A DNA stretch of 64,000 bases, taken from an uncultured Prevotellaceae bacterium (GTDB lineage: Bacteria > Bacteroidota > Bacteroidia > Bacteroidales > Bacteroidaceae). A program made the translations under genes and the position numbers. Position 1 is the stretch's first letter. Each line of letters starts with the position of its first letter. Shown piece by piece: positions 17,162 through 27,607 of this stretch. The notes under the pieces were generated by a model. That model was not told the DNA's origin. It saw only the letters and a list, made by a program, of their open reading frames with translations, and ran no database searches. The stretch spans positions 208,143 to 272,142 of the forward strand of contig CADASP010000005.1 in assembly GCA_902790625.1 (NCBI GenBank), written 5' to 3'.

Positions 17162-18899
17162 GTCAAAAATCACGACACGACAAAGAAATGTCCCCCTTTT
17201 TTGTCCATCCCATACGAAATAGCGACATTCATTTCTGAGTCCACTTGAAAAAGTCCACAATATGAATGAGTCCACTCGGAAACCCTTCTCGACTAAAGAA
17301 CAACCCAAAAACAATGCGCAGCCGCTCCCCTCCCCTCAAGGGGAGGGGTAGGGGTGGGGTCTCTAACATCCTGCGAGTGAATAATATACAGACCCCACCC
17401 CTGGCCCCTCCCCTTGAGGGGAGGGGAGCGGCTGCGCCGACTTTCGCGACAATAATGATTTTCGGAGTGGACTCATGAATGAACGAATGAATCCGACTGA
17501 ACGCACCCCGCTCAGATGGATTTTGAAAAACAGGGGAAAACAAGGAAACGGGGGGGTATCTGTTTTTGTTTGTGGTTATCCGCATGTGCCCGATAGGCGG
17601 CCTGCGCTCGGCTCTGCCGCTTGCTACCGAAGGGACGCAAGAAAGGCCAACAAGCACATAGCCCAGGGCGTCGCCATGGGTAAAGGTATGCTACGCGAAA
17701 GAAGGGGCAAAAGCACTTCTCCTGTTGCAGCTATCGCCCCTTCAGGGCCATAGTTGCACACACAAACCACCCAGGGCGATGCCCTCGGCTATGTGCTCAT
17801 TGACCCTTCGGGGCGTTATCACCTGATTGGGGATAATCATTTTTGCTTTTAACTGTTTTGCAAACAAGAATTACATCCCCCGCTCAGTCGGATTTCGCTC
17901 GGGGCAGGGCCAGCGTGGCAAACAGAATTGTTGCGAAATAGAAAACTCGACAGATAGAAATTGGAAAGATTGTAAAAATCTTTCAAAGCAAAATTTGTTC
18001 ACAGTTTCAAGGCAATCTGGAGAGAAAAATGCCCGTTTAGCAGCATGGCCCAACACTCGCCGGATGGAAAAGCGAGGGGGAAAAGCCAGATTTTTGCACA
18101 CGCACCATGGTTTTGTGCACGTTTTTAGCCCCTATTTAGTGCCCTTTCGCGATTTTGTAAGCACGCCGAAAAATAAAACGGCAACGCCATTTTTTTTTTC
18201 GGCGTTGACTTTTTAATGCCAGCGATGCCCATTTTTCGCCAAATCCAGTCCAATCGGTTGAATGGCAATCATTTAGCAAAACCTCTCAAAATTCGAAAAT
18301 TTTCGACCAAAAGTTTTCTCGCGCAGAATTTTTGAATTCTGGAGGGGTAAAATGGCCATTTTGTCAATATCTTTCACGAAAACTCGTCCTGGCAGGTCAC
18401 TTCCGCTTTTGAACATAGGGGTGCCTTATTTAACGCCCACTTGAATCAAACTTGCTAATAGTTGCAGCCCCCTCCCCCAGCCCCGGCTACGCCCCACCGT
18501 CGCTTCGCTCCCCAATTGCTTCCTCCTCGCAATTGCCTTGCAGAGACAGGGGGAAAAGGCGACGGGTAGGCAAACAAAGGTCGGGAATGCGGCAATCATA
18601 ATTTAATGTATTAGCATTTATGTCTGCAAAGATACAAATAATTATTCAAACTCCGATAAGATGCAGTATTGTTTTTGTTGAATTCCGATAAAATGCATAA
18701 CCTACTATCCGCAGGTGGCACCGACAACGACGGCTACCAGAGAGGAGACGGCTTCACCGTCTTTTCAACCGTGCGAATTATCGTGGGGCGTATGCTTCTG
18801 CAAGCAAACAGCCACAGAGCGTCATGGAATGGTGCCACCAAAATCTTCCGACAACTGAAAAAAAACGAATGGAAACGCTGTTATCTGCCCAAAAAAGTG
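17162..18899. other. 1.7 kb intergenic region made of repeat elements, no convincing gene
   Basis: Contents in order: a pair of GC-rich palindromes facing each other (17321-17362 and 17390-17437); an inverted pair agcacatagcccagggc (about 17654) / gggcgatgccctcggctatg (about 17776) separated by about 110 bases; AT-rich text with the aaaaagtcaacgcc motif in reverse (about 18,090-18,230); and near 18,700 a fragment cctactatccgcaggt that recurs at 31,962. A minus-strand TATCTTTG at 18627-18634 has no gene to serve. Small open frames here carry no recognisable protein. Confidence 0.6.
17321..17437. repeat. Inverted pair of GC-rich palindromic elements
   Basis: Left copy 17321-17362 (ccgctcccctcccctcaagg onward) and right copy 17390-17437 are near-perfect reverse complements, including the flanking gccgctcccc / ggggagcggc, separated by about 28 bases. 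Each half is itself palindromic around ctcaaggggag. Confidence 0.85.
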
Positions 18900-18907
18900 T
18901 AACTTTG
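18900..18907 (+). promoter_or_regulatory. -7 box of the GH2 gene
   Basis: TAACTTTG, 20 bases upstream of the GH2 ATG. Confidence 0.5.
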
Positions 18908-18927
18908 CGCCATCAATTCGCTAAAAC

Positions 18928-21900
18928 ATGAAAAGACTGACCATCTGCATGGCCGCCCTGATGGTGATGGGCATGGCCTCGGCCCAAACGGGCAACGAGT
19001 GGGACAACCCCCAAGTGACACACGTGAACCGCGAGACGGCACACACCGTCGGCATCCCGATGGGGTCGGAAGCCGATGCCGCCGCCGACATGTCGGCCTC
19101 GCCGTGGTATCTTTCGCTCGACGGCAAGTGGAAGTTCCTGTGGGTGAAGCAGCCCTCGCTGGCCAAGAGCGAATATTGCGCCGCCGACTACAACGACGCC
19201 GCGTGGACCGACATCGACGTGCCGTCGAGCTGGCAGGTGTGGGGCGTGCGCAACAAGAAGTCGTGGGACAAGCCCCTCTACTGCAACGTGGCCTACCCCT
19301 TCTCGTTCAGCGAGACCACCTTCAGCGTCATGGCCGACCGCCCCGGCTGGTTCACCTACAACAGCTCGATGCCCAACCCCGTTGGCACCTACCGCCGCTC
19401 GTTCGTGCTGCCACCCAGCTGGGCGGGGCGCGACGTCTACGTGCGCTTCAACGGCGTGGGGCACGGCTACTACCTATGGGTGAACGGGCAGCGCGTGGGC
19501 TATAGCGAGGACTCCTATGTGCCATCCGAGTTCAACATCACGCCCTATCTCGTAGAGGGCGAGAACAAGCTGGCCCTGCAGGTCTATCGCTTCACCAGCG
19601 GCTCGTTTCTGGAGTGCCAGGACTACTGGCGACTGACGGGCATACAGCGCCACTGCTTCCTCTGGGCGGCTCCGAAGACGCAGATTCGCGACTTCTTCTT
19701 CACCACCAACCTCAACAGCAACTTCACCAGCGCCACGGCCAAGGTCGACGTCACCCTGAGCGGCGCCGAGATCCTGGGCGGCGGCACACTCGAAGCCCTA
19801 CTGATGGAGGATGGCACGCTCGTGGCCTCGCAAACCTCACCGCTCACCACTCACCTCTCACCTCTCACCATCCAGCTCAACGTCGACGCCCCGAAGCTGT
19901 GGAGCGCTGAGACCCCCAACCTCTACGACCTGGTGCTCGCGCTGAAGGATGCCGACGGCAACGCCATCGACATCCGTGGCGCCAAGGTGGGCTTCAAGAG
20001 AGTGGCCATCCGCAACGATGGTGCCCTGACCATCAACGGCAAGCGCATGGTGTTTCACGGCGTGAACCGCCACGACTTCAGTCCCGTGAACGGCCGCGCC
20101 ATCACCGCCCAGGAGATGGAGCAGGACATACGCACCATGAAGCGCCTGAACATCAACGCCGTGCGCACCAGCCACTATCCCAACGACCCCGTGTTCTACG
20201 ACCTCTGCGACCGCTATGGCCTCTACGTGCTGGCCGAGGCCGACGTGGAGTGCCACGCCTACCAGAAGCTGTCGTCGCTGCAACTGTTCCGCCCGGCCAT
20301 GGTGGAGCGCTCCGAGAACCAGGTGCTGTGGCTGCGCAACCACCCCTGCATCTTCATGTGGAGCTTTGGCAACGAGAGCGGAGGCGGCGAGAACTTCAAG
20401 TATGTAGGACAGGCCATCAAGAAGCTCGACACCACACGCCCCACCCACTACGAGGGCAACAGCGACTATGCCGACGTGAGCTCGACCATGTACGCTAACT
20501 ATGACAACATCAACTGGATTGGCTCATCGCGACAAGGGAAGAGTGGGCAGAAACCACACATACAATGCGAGAACAGCCACTCCATGGGCAACGCCATGGG
20601 CAACCAGCGCGAGATGTTCGACCTATACGAGAAATACCCCTGCCTGACGGGAGAGTTCATCTGGGACTTCAAGGACCAGGGACTGGTAGACATTGCACAC
20701 TCAACGCTGAACGTGGAAGACTGGGCCAACGCCGTGGCCGCAGGAAACGTTCAACCCTCGATGTTCAACTTTCAATACTCCTACGGCGGCGACTTCGGCG
20801 ACAACCCCAACGACGGCAACTTCTGCATCAACGGACTGGTGCGCCCCGACTGGAGCCTCACGGCAAAGTCGTACAACACGAAGAAGGTCTACCAGCCCTT
20901 GGAGTTCAAGAACCTCAGCCACAGCTCCACTTCCGGGGGCGACCGCTACACCGTGCGCTTGAAGAACAAGATGGCGTTCCTGCCTTCGAGCACCTACGAC
21001 GTGAGCTGCTCGCTCATGGACGAGGCGGGCAACATCGTGGCCACCGCCCCCATCACCACCGACGTGGCTGCGGGCGACAGCACCACCATCACCCTCGACC
21101 TGCCCGACCTCAATGCCCAAATAGCCAAGCAGCAGGAGGCCTTCGTCTACTTCTGCGCCAAGCAGCGCCAAGCCACCCTTTGGGCCGATGCCGGCTATGT
21201 GGTGGCCGAAGAGAAGCTCCGCGTGAAAGAGGCCGAGAAGCCGATGTATGTTCCCGCCGCTGCCGATGCCCTGAGCGTCGACGATGGTCAGGCCGTCATC
21301 ACCGTCACCGGCCAGCGCTTCCAAGCCACCTTCAGCAAGACCCAAGGCACGCTCACCAGCTACACCCTCGACGGCACCGCCCTCATCAGCAAGCCCCTCC
21401 TGCTCAACGCCTTCCGTCTGCCCACCGACAACGACGGTCGCCAGAGCAGCAGCTGGGACAACATGGGCCTGCGCAAGATGACCGTGAAGGCCACCGGCAG
21501 CAGCATCGACGAGGGCGACGGCTACTGCGCCATCACCCTCAGCAGCACCCACACCGGCAAGAACGGCACCGCCTTCAACGTCGGCCTGCACTTCATCGTC
21601 TGCGCCGACGGCACCATCATGGTCAACTCGCTCATCCGTCCCGCCCTCAGCGGAGCCATCCTGCCCAAGCTGGGCTTCCGCTTAGAGATGCCCGCAGACA
21701 TGGAGCAGCTGGCATGGTTTGGCCGAGGCCCGTGGGACAGCTATCGCGACCGCAAGGAAGCCTGTCTGCCAGCCATCTACCACAGCACCGTAGCTGACCA
21801 GCGCGAGGACTACATCCTGCCGCAGGAGCACGGCACGAAGCAGGAGGTGCGCTGGATGTCGCTCACCAACAGCGACGGCCAGGGCCTGCTCTTCGTAGCC

Positions 21901-22962
21901 CCCGACCAGATGGCGGCCTCGGCTGTGCACTTCCGCCCAGAGGACAACTACACCGACCGCAACAACCGCTCGCGCCACACCTATCAGTTCAAGACCTGCG
22001 CCACCGCCGTCGTCAACCTCGACGCCGTCACCCGTGGCCTGGGCAACGCCAGCTGCGGCCCCGACGTGCTCGACAAGTATGAGCTGAAGGCCGAGAACAC
22101 CGCCTTCCGCTTCTTCATCATGCCCGTGGGCGCTGGCGACGACGTTGCCGCGAAAGCACGCGTCGGCATGCCCGTATGCCAGCCCGTCAGCTGCGAGCGT
22201 CTCAACACCGGGCGCATCCGCATGACCACACCCACCAAGGGCGCCACCATCTGGTATAGCATCGACGGCGGCGAGTATCAGAAGTACTCCTCTACCCTAC
22301 TCCACAACGATGCCTGCACCATCAGCGCCTACAGCAGTGCCGACGGTCTGTTTGCCAGCCCCGTCACCACCTACAGCTTCCCCCTCTTCATCAACAAGAC
22401 ATCGTGGAAACTCGTCAGCGCCGACAGCCAGCACAGCGGCAACGAGGCCCGCCTGGCCTTCGACGGCAAGAACGACACCTTCTGGCACACCGAGTGGGTG
22501 GGCACAGAGCCTAAGTGCCCCCATACCCTCGTCATCGACATGGTGCGGAGCTACCGCGTCAGCGCCTTCACCTATCTGGCACGACAGGACGGCAACCAGA
22601 ACGGCATGGTGAAAGCCTACGAGCTATACCTGAGCACCGACGGCACCAACTGGGGCTCGGCAGTGCTCAACGGCGAGCTGAAGAACACCACCGCCCTGCA
22701 GGTGGTCAACATCAAGACGCCGCGTGCCGCCCGCTACCTGAAGTTTGTGGCCAAGAGCGAGATGAACGGCAACGCCTGGACCAGCGCCGCCGAGGTGGGC
22801 ATAGAGGCCACCGACGACATCACCGCCATCGACGATGCCTCACCCGACCACAGCCACAGCACCAGCGCCCACGTCTACGACCTCTCAGGGCGCCGCTTGG
22901 CAGGGCTGCCCGCCTCGGCACACGGCATCTACATCAGCGGGAACAAGAAAATACTGAAATAA
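18928..22962 (+). CDS. Secreted GH2 beta-galactosidase-like enzyme with C-terminal binding domain and T9SS tail
   Basis: A 1,344-residue exported glycoside hydrolase. After the signal peptide (ending near MASAQ) it follows the LacZ plan: jelly-roll domain, immunoglobulin-like domains, then the TIM barrel with GVNRHDFSPVNGR, acid/base glutamate in SFGNESGGG, and nucleophile glutamate in IQCENSHSMGN, then the beta-galactosidase small-chain-like domain. After that come a chitobiase-like turn (IWYSIDGGEYQKY), an F5/8-type carbohydrate-binding domain (SADSQHSGNEARLAFDGK...) and a sorting tail ending HGIYISGNKKILK. It probably removes terminal beta-galactosyl or related residues from polysaccharides outside the cell. 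Residues about 302-314 come from a CTCACC repeat inserted in frame. Confidence 0.9.
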   Translation: MKRLTICMAALMVMGMASAQTGNEWDNPQVTHVNRETAHTVGIPMGSEADAAADMSASPWYLSLDGKWKFLWVKQPSLAKSEYCAADYNDAAWTDIDVPSSWQVWGVRNKKSWDKPLYCNVAYPFSFSETTFSVMADRPGWFTYNSSMPNPVGTYRRSFVLPPSWAGRDVYVRFNGVGHGYYLWVNGQRVGYSEDSYVPSEFNITPYLVEGENKLALQVYRFTSGSFLECQDYWRLTGIQRHCFLWAAPKTQIRDFFFTTNLNSNFTSATAKVDVTLSGAEILGGGTLEALLMEDGTLVASQTSPLTTHLSPLTIQLNVDAPKLWSAETPNLYDLVLALKDADGNAIDIRGAKVGFKRVAIRNDGALTINGKRMVFHGVNRHDFSPVNGRAITAQEMEQDIRTMKRLNINAVRTSHYPNDPVFYDLCDRYGLYVLAEADVECHAYQKLSSLQLFRPAMVERSENQVLWLRNHPCIFMWSFGNESGGGENFKYVGQAIKKLDTTRPTHYEGNSDYADVSSTMYANYDNINWIGSSRQGKSGQKPHIQCENSHSMGNAMGNQREMFDLYEKYPCLTGEFIWDFKDQGLVDIAHSTLNVEDWANAVAAGNVQPSMFNFQYSYGGDFGDNPNDGNFCINGLVRPDWSLTAKSYNTKKVYQPLEFKNLSHSSTSGGDRYTVRLKNKMAFLPSSTYDVSCSLMDEAGNIVATAPITTDVAAGDSTTITLDLPDLNAQIAKQQEAFVYFCAKQRQATLWADAGYVVAEEKLRVKEAEKPMYVPAAADALSVDDGQAVITVTGQRFQATFSKTQGTLTSYTLDGTALISKPLLLNAFRLPTDNDGRQSSSWDNMGLRKMTVKATGSSIDEGDGYCAITLSSTHTGKNGTAFNVGLHFIVCADGTIMVNSLIRPALSGAILPKLGFRLEMPADMEQLAWFGRGPWDSYRDRKEACLPAIYHSTVADQREDYILPQEHGTKQEVRWMSLTNSDGQGLLFVAPDQMAASAVHFRPEDNYTDRNNRSRHTYQFKTCATAVVNLDAVTRGLGNASCGPDVLDKYELKAENTAFRFFIMPVGAGDDVAAKARVGMPVCQPVSCERLNTGRIRMTTPTKGATIWYSIDGGEYQKYSSTLLHNDACTISAYSSADGLFASPVTTYSFPLFINKTSWKLVSADSQHSGNEARLAFDGKNDTFWHTEWVGTEPKCPHTLVIDMVRSYRVSAFTYLARQDGNQNGMVKAYELYLSTDGTNWGSAVLNGELKNTTALQVVNIKTPRAARYLKFVAKSEMNGNAWTSAAEVGIEATDDITAIDDASPDHSHSTSAHVYDLSGRRLAGLPASAHGIYISGNKKILK
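19835..19870. repeat. CTCACC tandem repeat inside the GH2 gene
   Basis: Repeated ctcaccactcacctctcacc encodes SPLTTHLSPLT in an inter-domain strand of the GH2 enzyme. Confidence 0.8.
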
Positions 22963-22991
22963 CACGGGTGAACGGGGTCTTATTTTTTTCG

Positions 22992-22999
22992 TATCTTTG
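22992..22999 (+). promoter_or_regulatory. -7 box of the cobalamin ring operon
   Basis: TATCTTTG ends nine bases before the CobJ-CbiC ATG, so the transcript is expected to start a few bases before, or at, the start codon. No riboswitch fits upstream of it. Confidence 0.55.
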
Positions 23000-23008
23000 C
23001 GCACTGAT

Positions 23009-24409
23009 ATGGGAAAGATTATCGTAGCAGGCATAGGGCCTGGCAGCAAGGAAGACATCACACCTGCGGTGCTGGAGGCAGTACGCGAGGCGGATGCCGT
23101 CGTGGGGTATAAGTATTATTTCCAGTTTGTTGAACCCTTCGTCAAGGATGGATGCGAGTGTATCGACACGGGGATGAAGCATGAACGTGAGCGCGCCGAA
23201 CAAGCCTTCCAGCTGGCAGAGCAAGGGAAGACCGTGGTGGTCATCTCCTCCGGCGATGCTGGCATCTATGGCATGACGCCGCTCATCTATGAGATGCAGC
23301 GTGAGAGGGACAGCAATGTCATCGTGGAGTCGCTGCCTGGCATCTCAGCATTCCAGAAAGCAGCGTCCCTGCTGGGCGCTCCTGTGGGCCATGACTTCTG
23401 CGTCATCTCCCTGAGCGACCTGATGACACCGTGGGAGGTGATAGAGCGACGCATCAAGGCGGCCGCGGTGGGCGACTTCGTGACGGCTGTCTACAACCCA
23501 AAGTCGAATGGAAGATACTGGCAACTCTATCGTCTACAGGAAATCTTCCTGCAAGAACGTGCCGCCAGCACCCCCGTTGGCTATGTGCGACAAGCAGGGC
23601 GCGATGAGCAGGAGGTGACGGTGACCACGCTTGGCAAGTTTGACCCCGAAGCCGTCGACATGTTCACGGTGGTACTCATCGGCAACACGCAGTCCTATCA
23701 ATGGAACGGCAAGATGATTACCCCACGAGGCTACTACCGCGAGGCACATGAAGGCGAAGAGAAGAAGGGCCAGCTGATAATGATGGAGTCGTTCCGCACC
23801 ATTGAAGGCGAACTGAAGCGCAAGGACTATCCCCTTGACCACAAATGGGCCTTGCTCCATGCCATTCACACTACTGCCGACTTCGACATGGAGAATCTTC
23901 TTCATACTGACGACGAGGCTGTTGCCACATTATATCATAAGGTAAGGAATGGTGAGCTGACCCACATCGTGACCGATGTCACCATGGTCACCAGTGGCAT
24001 CCGCAAGGGTGCTTTGCAGCGTCTCGGTGTCGAAGCCCAATGCTATCTCAACGACCCGCGCGTAGCAACGATGGCCACCGAGAAAGGCATCACACGCACC
24101 CAGGCCGGCATTCGCCTCGCCGTAGAGGAACACCCCGACGCGCTCTTCGCCTTCGGCAATGCACCCACCGCCCTGATGGAACTCTGCGACCTGATACGCA
24201 AGGGCAAGGCACACCCAGCAGGCATCATCGCTGCCCCTGTGGGATTCGTGCACGTGAGGGAGTCGAAGCACATGGTGAAACCCTTTAAGGACATTCCCAA
24301 AATCATCGTCGAGGGACGCAAGGGAGGCTCCAACCTGGCCGCGACACTATGCAATGCCATCCTCACCTTCGACGATGCGGCGCAATTGAAACCAGGAAGA
24401 GATTTGTGA
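23009..24409 (+). CDS. cobJ: CobJ/CbiH (precorrin-3B C17-methyltransferase) fused to CbiC/CobH (precorrin-8X methylmutase)
   Basis: A 466-residue fusion. Residues about 1-245 are a SAM-dependent tetrapyrrole methylase (VAGIGPGSKEDIT, SSGDAGIYGM, YNPKSNGR, IGNTQSY) that methylates C17 and contracts the ring. Residues about 250-466 are the methylmutase that moves the C11 methyl to C12 to give cobyrinate (VTDVTMVTSGIRKG, APVGFVHVRESK, GRKGGSNLAATLCNAIL). The ATG at 23009 is preferred over an in-frame TTG at 22997 because that TTG lies within the -7 box. First gene of a four-fusion operon. Confidence 0.9.
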   Translation: MGKIIVAGIGPGSKEDITPAVLEAVREADAVVGYKYYFQFVEPFVKDGCECIDTGMKHERERAEQAFQLAEQGKTVVVISSGDAGIYGMTPLIYEMQRERDSNVIVESLPGISAFQKAASLLGAPVGHDFCVISLSDLMTPWEVIERRIKAAAVGDFVTAVYNPKSNGRYWQLYRLQEIFLQERAASTPVGYVRQAGRDEQEVTVTTLGKFDPEAVDMFTVVLIGNTQSYQWNGKMITPRGYYREAHEGEEKKGQLIMMESFRTIEGELKRKDYPLDHKWALLHAIHTTADFDMENLLHTDDEAVATLYHKVRNGELTHIVTDVTMVTSGIRKGALQRLGVEAQCYLNDPRVATMATEKGITRTQAGIRLAVEEHPDALFAFGNAPTALMELCDLIRKGKAHPAGIIAAPVGFVHVRESKHMVKPFKDIPKIIVEGRKGGSNLAATLCNAILTFDDAAQLKPGRDL

Positions 24410-24410
24410 G

Positions 24411-24590
24411 GTGAGAGGTGAGAGGTAAGAGGTGAGAAGAGGTGAGGGGTGAGGGGTGAGAGGTGAGAGGATACCTCTTCCGCTTCATTTCCCATCATTC
24501 GCATTTGGGCGTGCAAGCTATTCTCTCACCCCTCACCTCTCACCTCTCACCTCTCACCTCTCACCTCTCACCTCTCACCTCTAAATAATG
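24411..24590. repeat. Inverted array of GGTGAG / CTCACC tandem repeats
   Basis: A left arm of ggtgagaggtgag units (24411-24470) faces a right arm of ctcacctctcacc units (24523-24583) across about 52 bases of ordinary sequence. The arms could form a long imperfect hairpin in DNA or mRNA between cobJ-cbiC and cobL. Confidence 0.9.
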
Positions 24591-24617
24591 TGAAACATAA
24601 GTAAAGGAGTTAAAGCA

Positions 24618-25828
<1,211 letters not shown>

Positions 25829-25841
<13 letters not shown>

Positions 25842-27607
25842 CCGTTATTCAGATTAGCGAGGCTGGCAGCGAGGTTGCCTCCACATTACAACGTCAACTG
25901 GGGGCAGAGGTTATTCAGCGTTCCGAGGTAGGCAAGCGTTGGAAATCTTTCGATGCCTTTGTGTTCATCGGAGCAATGGGCATTTGCGTCCGCACCATTG
26001 CGCCATACATCAAGGACAAGCACGAAGACCCTGCCGTGGTCTGCATCGACAGCTTGGGGCAGCACGTCATAAGCGTGCTCAGCGGTCATGTGGGCGGTGC
26101 CAACGACCTGACGCGCCAAGTGGCCGCCATCATCGGAGGCCGCGAGGTCATCACCACCCAAAGCGACAATGCCGGTCTGTGGGCCCTCGACACTTTCGAG
26201 AAGCGCTTCGACTGGCCCGTTGCCAGCGACATCGAAGACATGAACGACTGCATCTTCGCCTTTGTGAACCGCCAACCCACGGCCCTGCTCTTGGACGTTA
26301 GAGATGAGGGCACGGACTATTTAGAGAAGACGATGCCCAAGCACGTCACCCTCATCAACGACATCAGCGAGGCAAATCCCCAGAGCTACAAGCTCGTCAT
26401 CATCGTGTCGCCCTTCATGCGCCAAGCCTCCGATGGCATGCTCTGCCTCCACTTTGTCCCGATGGTCGGCACGATAGGCTTCGGACTGGCGCATCATCCT
26501 GACGACTACGAGTGCATCTACGACCAGATGGATGAAGCCTTCGCCAACCACGGCATCCTGCCCTGCTCGCATCGCTACTGCACCATCGACGTGAAGGCCG
26601 ACGAGCCTTTTGTGGAGGAGCTTGAGGATGTGCGGGGCCAGGAGGTGGTGTTCTTTACAGCCGAGGAGCTGGCGGCAGTCGACGTGCCCCACCCCAGCGC
26701 TACAGTTGCCAAGCATGTCGGCACCCCCAGCGTGAGCGAGGCGGCAGCCATCCTGGGTTCCCATCACGGCAAGCTCATCATCCCGAAGGTGAAGGGAAAG
26801 AGCTGGACGGCGGCCCTGGCCATCGACGAGAAGCATCTTCGCCAGCAGAAGGGGCACATCGAGATCGTGGGTGCGGGTCCTGGCGACCCCGACCTGGTGA
26901 GTGTCCGTGGACGGAAGATGCTGGAGAGGGCCGACCTCATCCTCTATGCAGGCTCGCTGGTGCCCAAGGCGCTCACCGAGTGCCACAAGCCTGGGGCCGT
27001 GGTGCGCAGCAGTGCCGACATGCATCTCGAAGAGCAATGTGCGCTGATGAAGGAGCACTACGACCGAGGCCATTTCATCGTCCGACTGCACACCGGCGAC
27101 CCCTGCATCTTCGGTGCCATTCAGGAGCAGATGGCCTTCTTCGACCGTGAGGGGATGTCGTATCACATCACGCCCGGCATCTCCTCCTTCCTCGCCGCCG
27201 CCGCTGAGCTGCAGAGCCAGTTCACCATACCAGAGCGGTGCCAGACCATCATCCTCACCCGTGGCGAAGGGCGCACACCCATGCCTGAGAAGGAACAGCT
27301 GCACCTGCTGGCCCGCAGCCAGTCGACGATGTGCATCTTCCTCTCGGCAGCCATCGTCGACGATGTGCAACGCGAGCTCTTGCAGGAATATCCTGAGGAC
27401 ACGCCCGTGGCGGCCTGCTACCATCTCACGTGGCCCGACCAGCGCATCTGTCGCGGCGTGCTGCGCGACCTGGCGAAGATGGTCCACGACAACCACCTCA
27501 CCCTCACCACCATGCTCGTCGTCGGCGAGGCCATCGACAATCGCCGCGGCCTCTCCGCCCTCTACGACAAGCACTTCACCCACCTCTTCCGACAAGGCGA
27601 CGCATGA
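25829..27607 (+). CDS. cbiG: CbiG (cobalt-precorrin-5A hydrolase) fused to CobM/CbiF (precorrin-4 C11-methyltransferase)
   Basis: A 592-residue fusion. Residues about 1-330 are CbiG (FIGAMGICVRTIAPYIKDK, LSGHVGGANDLTRQVA, C-terminal AAAILGSHHGKLIIPKVKG), which opens the delta-lactone of cobalt-precorrin-5A. Residues about 344-592 are CobM/CbiF (IVGAGPGDPDLVSVRG, ADLILYAGSLVP, HTGDPCIFGAIQEQM, PGISSFLAAAAEL), the C11 methylase. Presence of CbiG, with CbiD and CbiK in the window, points to the anaerobic, early-cobalt route. Its stop overlaps the next start as ATGA. Confidence 0.9.

Noticed and set aside
17827..18216. 129-codon open frame in the intergenic region
   Set aside because: Falls across dispersed AT-rich repeat text; no recognisable domain or start signal.
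18669..18902. 77-codon plus-strand open frame before the GH2 gene
   Set aside because: Part of it is repeat-family sequence shared with 31,962, there is no plausible ribosome site, and it ends in the GH2 promoter.
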